From Bradyrhizobium sp. 141 (lineage in GTDB: Bacteria > Pseudomonadota > Alphaproteobacteria > Rhizobiales > Xanthobacteraceae), in contig NZ_JADPKR010000013.1 of assembly GCF_023074055.1 (NCBI RefSeq), positions 62,001 through 126,000 of the forward strand: a stretch of DNA of 64,000 nucleotides. The letters run 5' to 3'. Below, piece by piece: positions 62,270-64,000 of the stretch. The translations under genes and the position numbers were made by a program. How positions within the stretch are numbered: the first letter of the stretch is position 1; each line of letters begins with the position of its first letter. A model generated the notes under the pieces. The model had not been told where the DNA came from and did no database searches. It was given only the letters and a program-made list of their open reading frames with translations.

Positions 62270-63445
62270 TCAATTGACTTTGTCGCCGAGCATGTTGTGG
62301 AAGGCGGTGGTGACGGCGGCAATGCCGTTCGCGCCGTGCATCAGCGCGATTTCACCCTGCTGCTCGTGACGAATGGCATGGGCCATGATGCGCAGGCGCG
62401 GATCTCCCTGGCTGTGCCACATCTGGTCTGCCATCCTGACCGCGCCCCTATGATGCTTGCTCATCATCTCCACGAACACCCTATCGAACTGATCGCGCGG
62501 CGCAGTCTTGACCTCTCGCATCTCGGCGGCGGTCAAAAAGCCGGGCATGGCGGCACGTTCCTCCGTGCTGCAATCGGGCATGTCGGTGTCGAACCAGCTC
62601 AGCCACCAGTTCTCGAAAATCCGATTCTCGCCGGACTGGCTCGCGATCATCAGCATCGCGAGCTTCTGCAGATGCGGGGCCTGCGCGCGCCCGACGGCAA
62701 TCCGCGCCAGCTCGATGCCTTGCGCATGGTGTGCCGTCATGTGGCGGATATAGGTCTGGTCCGCATCCCTGACCCGGCCGATCCACGGCGGCTCGTAGCC
62801 ATGGCCGCCGAACAATGCGCTTGCTCCAAGTACCGCGACCACGCCGAGTGCGCCTGTGGTCCAAGCATTGGTGAAGCGGACGTCGTGTTCCGGCGCATGG
62901 CCACGCCTCCAGCGCAGCCGGGCGAACAGGGGATACATCACGGCCGAGGTGCCGTGGACCAGCAATCCGATCCAGTAGGGCTGTTGCAGCGTGAACAGCG
63001 GCTGCCAGAACGGAAACAGCGGTACCAGCACGAACCATTCCAAGCTTGAAGAGAACACGGCCCAGGGCAGTGCGAGCAGCAGGATCATCTGCGGGCGCAG
63101 GTCGGCGGTCCAGCGTCCGAGCACGCCGAAGAACAACAGCGCCCAGGAGAAGTCTGCCCATTGGTGGAAGGCGATCCCGATGAGTATCGCGTGCCACGAC
63201 GGCTCCGCGCTGATGGCCCAATCCCGTGCGGGGATGGCGGCGACCGTCATCCAGTCGACCGTCGCATCGCGGCCGATCCGGGCGGCGAACAGCTGGCTGA
63301 CGATGGTCGAGAAGGTGCTGCTGATCAGGCCGAGCTCGGCCGCCGCGATCCAGCGCGATCGTCGCCGTCCGCCGGCGACGTACGAGGCGCCTTCGTCAGT
63401 ACGCCGCGCTGCAGGGGAACGCGCCGGTGGCGACCCGGCGCTCAC
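62270..63445 (-). CDS. Membrane protein with C-terminal DUF305 domain
   Basis: Protein of 391 residues beginning at GTG. Residues 30 to about 235 contain about five membrane segments (for example IAAAELGLISSTFSTIVSQLFAA, WHAILIGIAFHQWADFSWALLFFGVLG, MILLLALPWAVFSSSLEWFVLVPLFPF). Residues from about 235 form a DUF305 ferritin-like domain with the usual His pattern: TYIRHMTAHHAQGIELARIA and FVEMMSKHHRGAVRMADQMW. The domain probably faces the periplasm and may bind a metal. The start overlaps the stop of the CsbD-like gene by four bases, indicating one transcript. The function is unknown. Confidence 0.82.
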   Translation of the reverse strand: MSAGSPPARSPAARRTDEGASYVAGGRRRSRWIAAAELGLISSTFSTIVSQLFAARIGRDATVDWMTVAAIPARDWAISAEPSWHAILIGIAFHQWADFSWALLFFGVLGRWTADLRPQMILLLALPWAVFSSSLEWFVLVPLFPFWQPLFTLQQPYWIGLLVHGTSAVMYPLFARLRWRRGHAPEHDVRFTNAWTTGALGVVAVLGASALFGGHGYEPPWIGRVRDADQTYIRHMTAHHAQGIELARIAVGRAQAPHLQKLAMLMIASQSGENRIFENWWLSWFDTDMPDCSTEERAAMPGFLTAAEMREVKTAPRDQFDRVFVEMMSKHHRGAVRMADQMWHSQGDPRLRIMAHAIRHEQQGEIALMHGANGIAAVTTAFHNMLGDKVN

Positions 63446-63630
63446 GTGAGTTGCTTGAGTTTCTTCAGTGGATTGAGCTCGCTCAGCTTGTCCTGCTTGT
63501 CCTGTTTGCCGCGGCCGCGCTGCGCTTGCGCCTTGCCGTCATCATGGAGATCCTGGTCGCCGATGATCTCGCCGATGGCTTGCCTGGTCTTGCCGACGAT
63601 CTGCCGCTGAAGATCCTTCGTCTTGCCCAT
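63442..63630 (-). CDS. CsbD-like stress protein
   Basis: Small hydrophilic protein of 62 residues, Lys- and Gln-rich, with the CsbD-family sequence DLQRQIVGKTRQAIGEIIGDQDLHDDGKAQAQRGRGKQDKQDK. CsbD-like proteins are general-stress proteins of unknown action. The stop overlaps the start of the DUF305 membrane gene by four bases (GTGA), so they are translationally coupled. Confidence 0.82.
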   Translation of the reverse strand: MGKTKDLQRQIVGKTRQAIGEIIGDQDLHDDGKAQAQRGRGKQDKQDKLSELNPLKKLKQLT

Positions 63631-63777
63631 GACCTGTCTCCGCGCTCATGCCGCGACCCCGGCGCCTGAAGGGGGTGGGCGCCGGGGCTTGCGGTTTCGT
63701 CCAGTCGGTCTCCGGCAGCAGGGGGACACCGGAAGCGTTGGTGAGACTCTCTGGCGCGCGGATAGTTCCTGCGGCCG

Positions 63778-64000
63778 TCACCTCGCCTCGAGCGCAATGA
63801 TCACGCCTTCATTGCCCCGCAGCAGGATCGAGGCCTCCGGCAGTGTTTCCGATGGCCGGTCGGGATGCGTCGACATCAGCAGGCTGCCGCGGCCGAGCCA
63901 GTGCCATTTCCGCGGCTCGGCGGCGATATTGAGGGCGACCAGAATTTCGGCCCGGCCATCGGTCCGCCTGTAGGCGAGAACATCGTTCTGGGATCGCAGC
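63778..64000 (-). CDS. GH13 (alpha-glucosidase/alpha-amylase-type) enzyme, C-terminal end
   Basis: An open minus-strand frame runs from the window edge to a TGA at 63778-63780 and encodes the last 73 codons of a protein (reading from NDVLAYRRTDGRAEILVALN to GVIIALEAR). The LAYRR...LVALNIAAEP pattern is typical of the C-terminal beta-sandwich of GH13 oligo-1,6-glucosidase or trehalose-synthase-like enzymes. The catalytic barrel lies beyond the window. The 147 bases to the CsbD-like gene hold no other gene. Confidence 0.7.
   Translation of the reverse strand, partial: LRSQNDVLAYRRTDGRAEILVALNIAAEPRKWHWLGRGSLLMSTHPDRPSETLPEASILLRGNEGVIIALEAR

Overview
The window looks like chromosomal DNA of a high-GC soil alphaproteobacterium, most likely Bradyrhizobium or a close relative. 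This rests on protein style, GC-rich codon use and a block of intergenic repeats of the type common in Bradyrhizobiaceae (54984-56023). No rRNA, tRNA, CRISPR array, integrase or transposase was seen. The assignment is by recognition only, since no database was searched.

Region 1 (1-20.2 kb) is aromatic and sugar catabolism. After the tail of a dipeptide/oligopeptide ABC ATPase comes a tightly packed minus-strand operon of eleven genes read from 11552 down to 672. It encodes a Dabb-family protein, maleylacetate reductase, an AtzB/TrzN-type amidohydrolase, a 3-hydroxyisobutyrate dehydrogenase-like enzyme, a hydroxyquinol-type intradiol dioxygenase, a GlcD-type FAD oxidase, a complete CUT2 (ribose-type) ABC importer and a YciI-like protein. 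A divergent LysR gene (11660) is the likely regulator and is followed by xylulokinase and a second CUT2 importer (14172-17780). A MarR gene and a phenol-hydroxylase-type flavin monooxygenase follow, separated by a perfect 14-bp palindrome. Monooxygenase, dioxygenase and maleylacetate reductase together would convert a dihydroxy-aromatic through hydroxyquinol to 3-oxoadipate.

Region 2 (20.2-27.4 kb) is a surface-glycan island: a formyltransferase-like/GIPC-transferase-like protein, a GT4 glycosyltransferase, a Wzx-type flippase, a geranylgeranyl-reductase-like flavoprotein and a FemAB/BioF2-like acyltransferase.

Region 3 (27.5-31.6 kb) has a Bug/TctC binding protein and a flavin-dependent unit (LLM monooxygenase, flavin reductase, a small unknown protein) divergent from a LysR regulator.

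Region 4 (31.6-45.7 kb) is an acid-catabolism regulon. A TetR gene, an SMP-30 lactonase, a TTT binding protein and a ten-gene plus-strand operon (enoyl-CoA hydratase, ADP-forming acyl-CoA synthetase, LivK-like binding protein, paired acyl-CoA dehydrogenase subunits, SDR, CMD-family protein, TctB, TctA, another acyl-CoA dehydrogenase) share three copies of one palindrome, GACCGATCGGTC, in the two divergent promoter regions.

Region 5 (45.9-51.8 kb) is metal uptake: a siderophore-type TonB receptor, then a NiCoT nickel permease and a second TonB receptor preceded by an exact NikR-type operator (GTATGA-N16-TCATAC).

Region 6 (52.3-59.9 kb) has a LuxR-type regulator, a Bcr/CflA exporter, 1.2 kb of repeats, and a ureide module (LysR, DctA, ureidoglycolate lyase, ureidoglycine aminohydrolase).

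Region 7 (59.9-64 kb) is stress-related: a manganese catalase fused to a DUF892 domain, a Crp/Fnr regulator, a DUF305 membrane protein, a CsbD-like protein and the tail of a GH13 enzyme.
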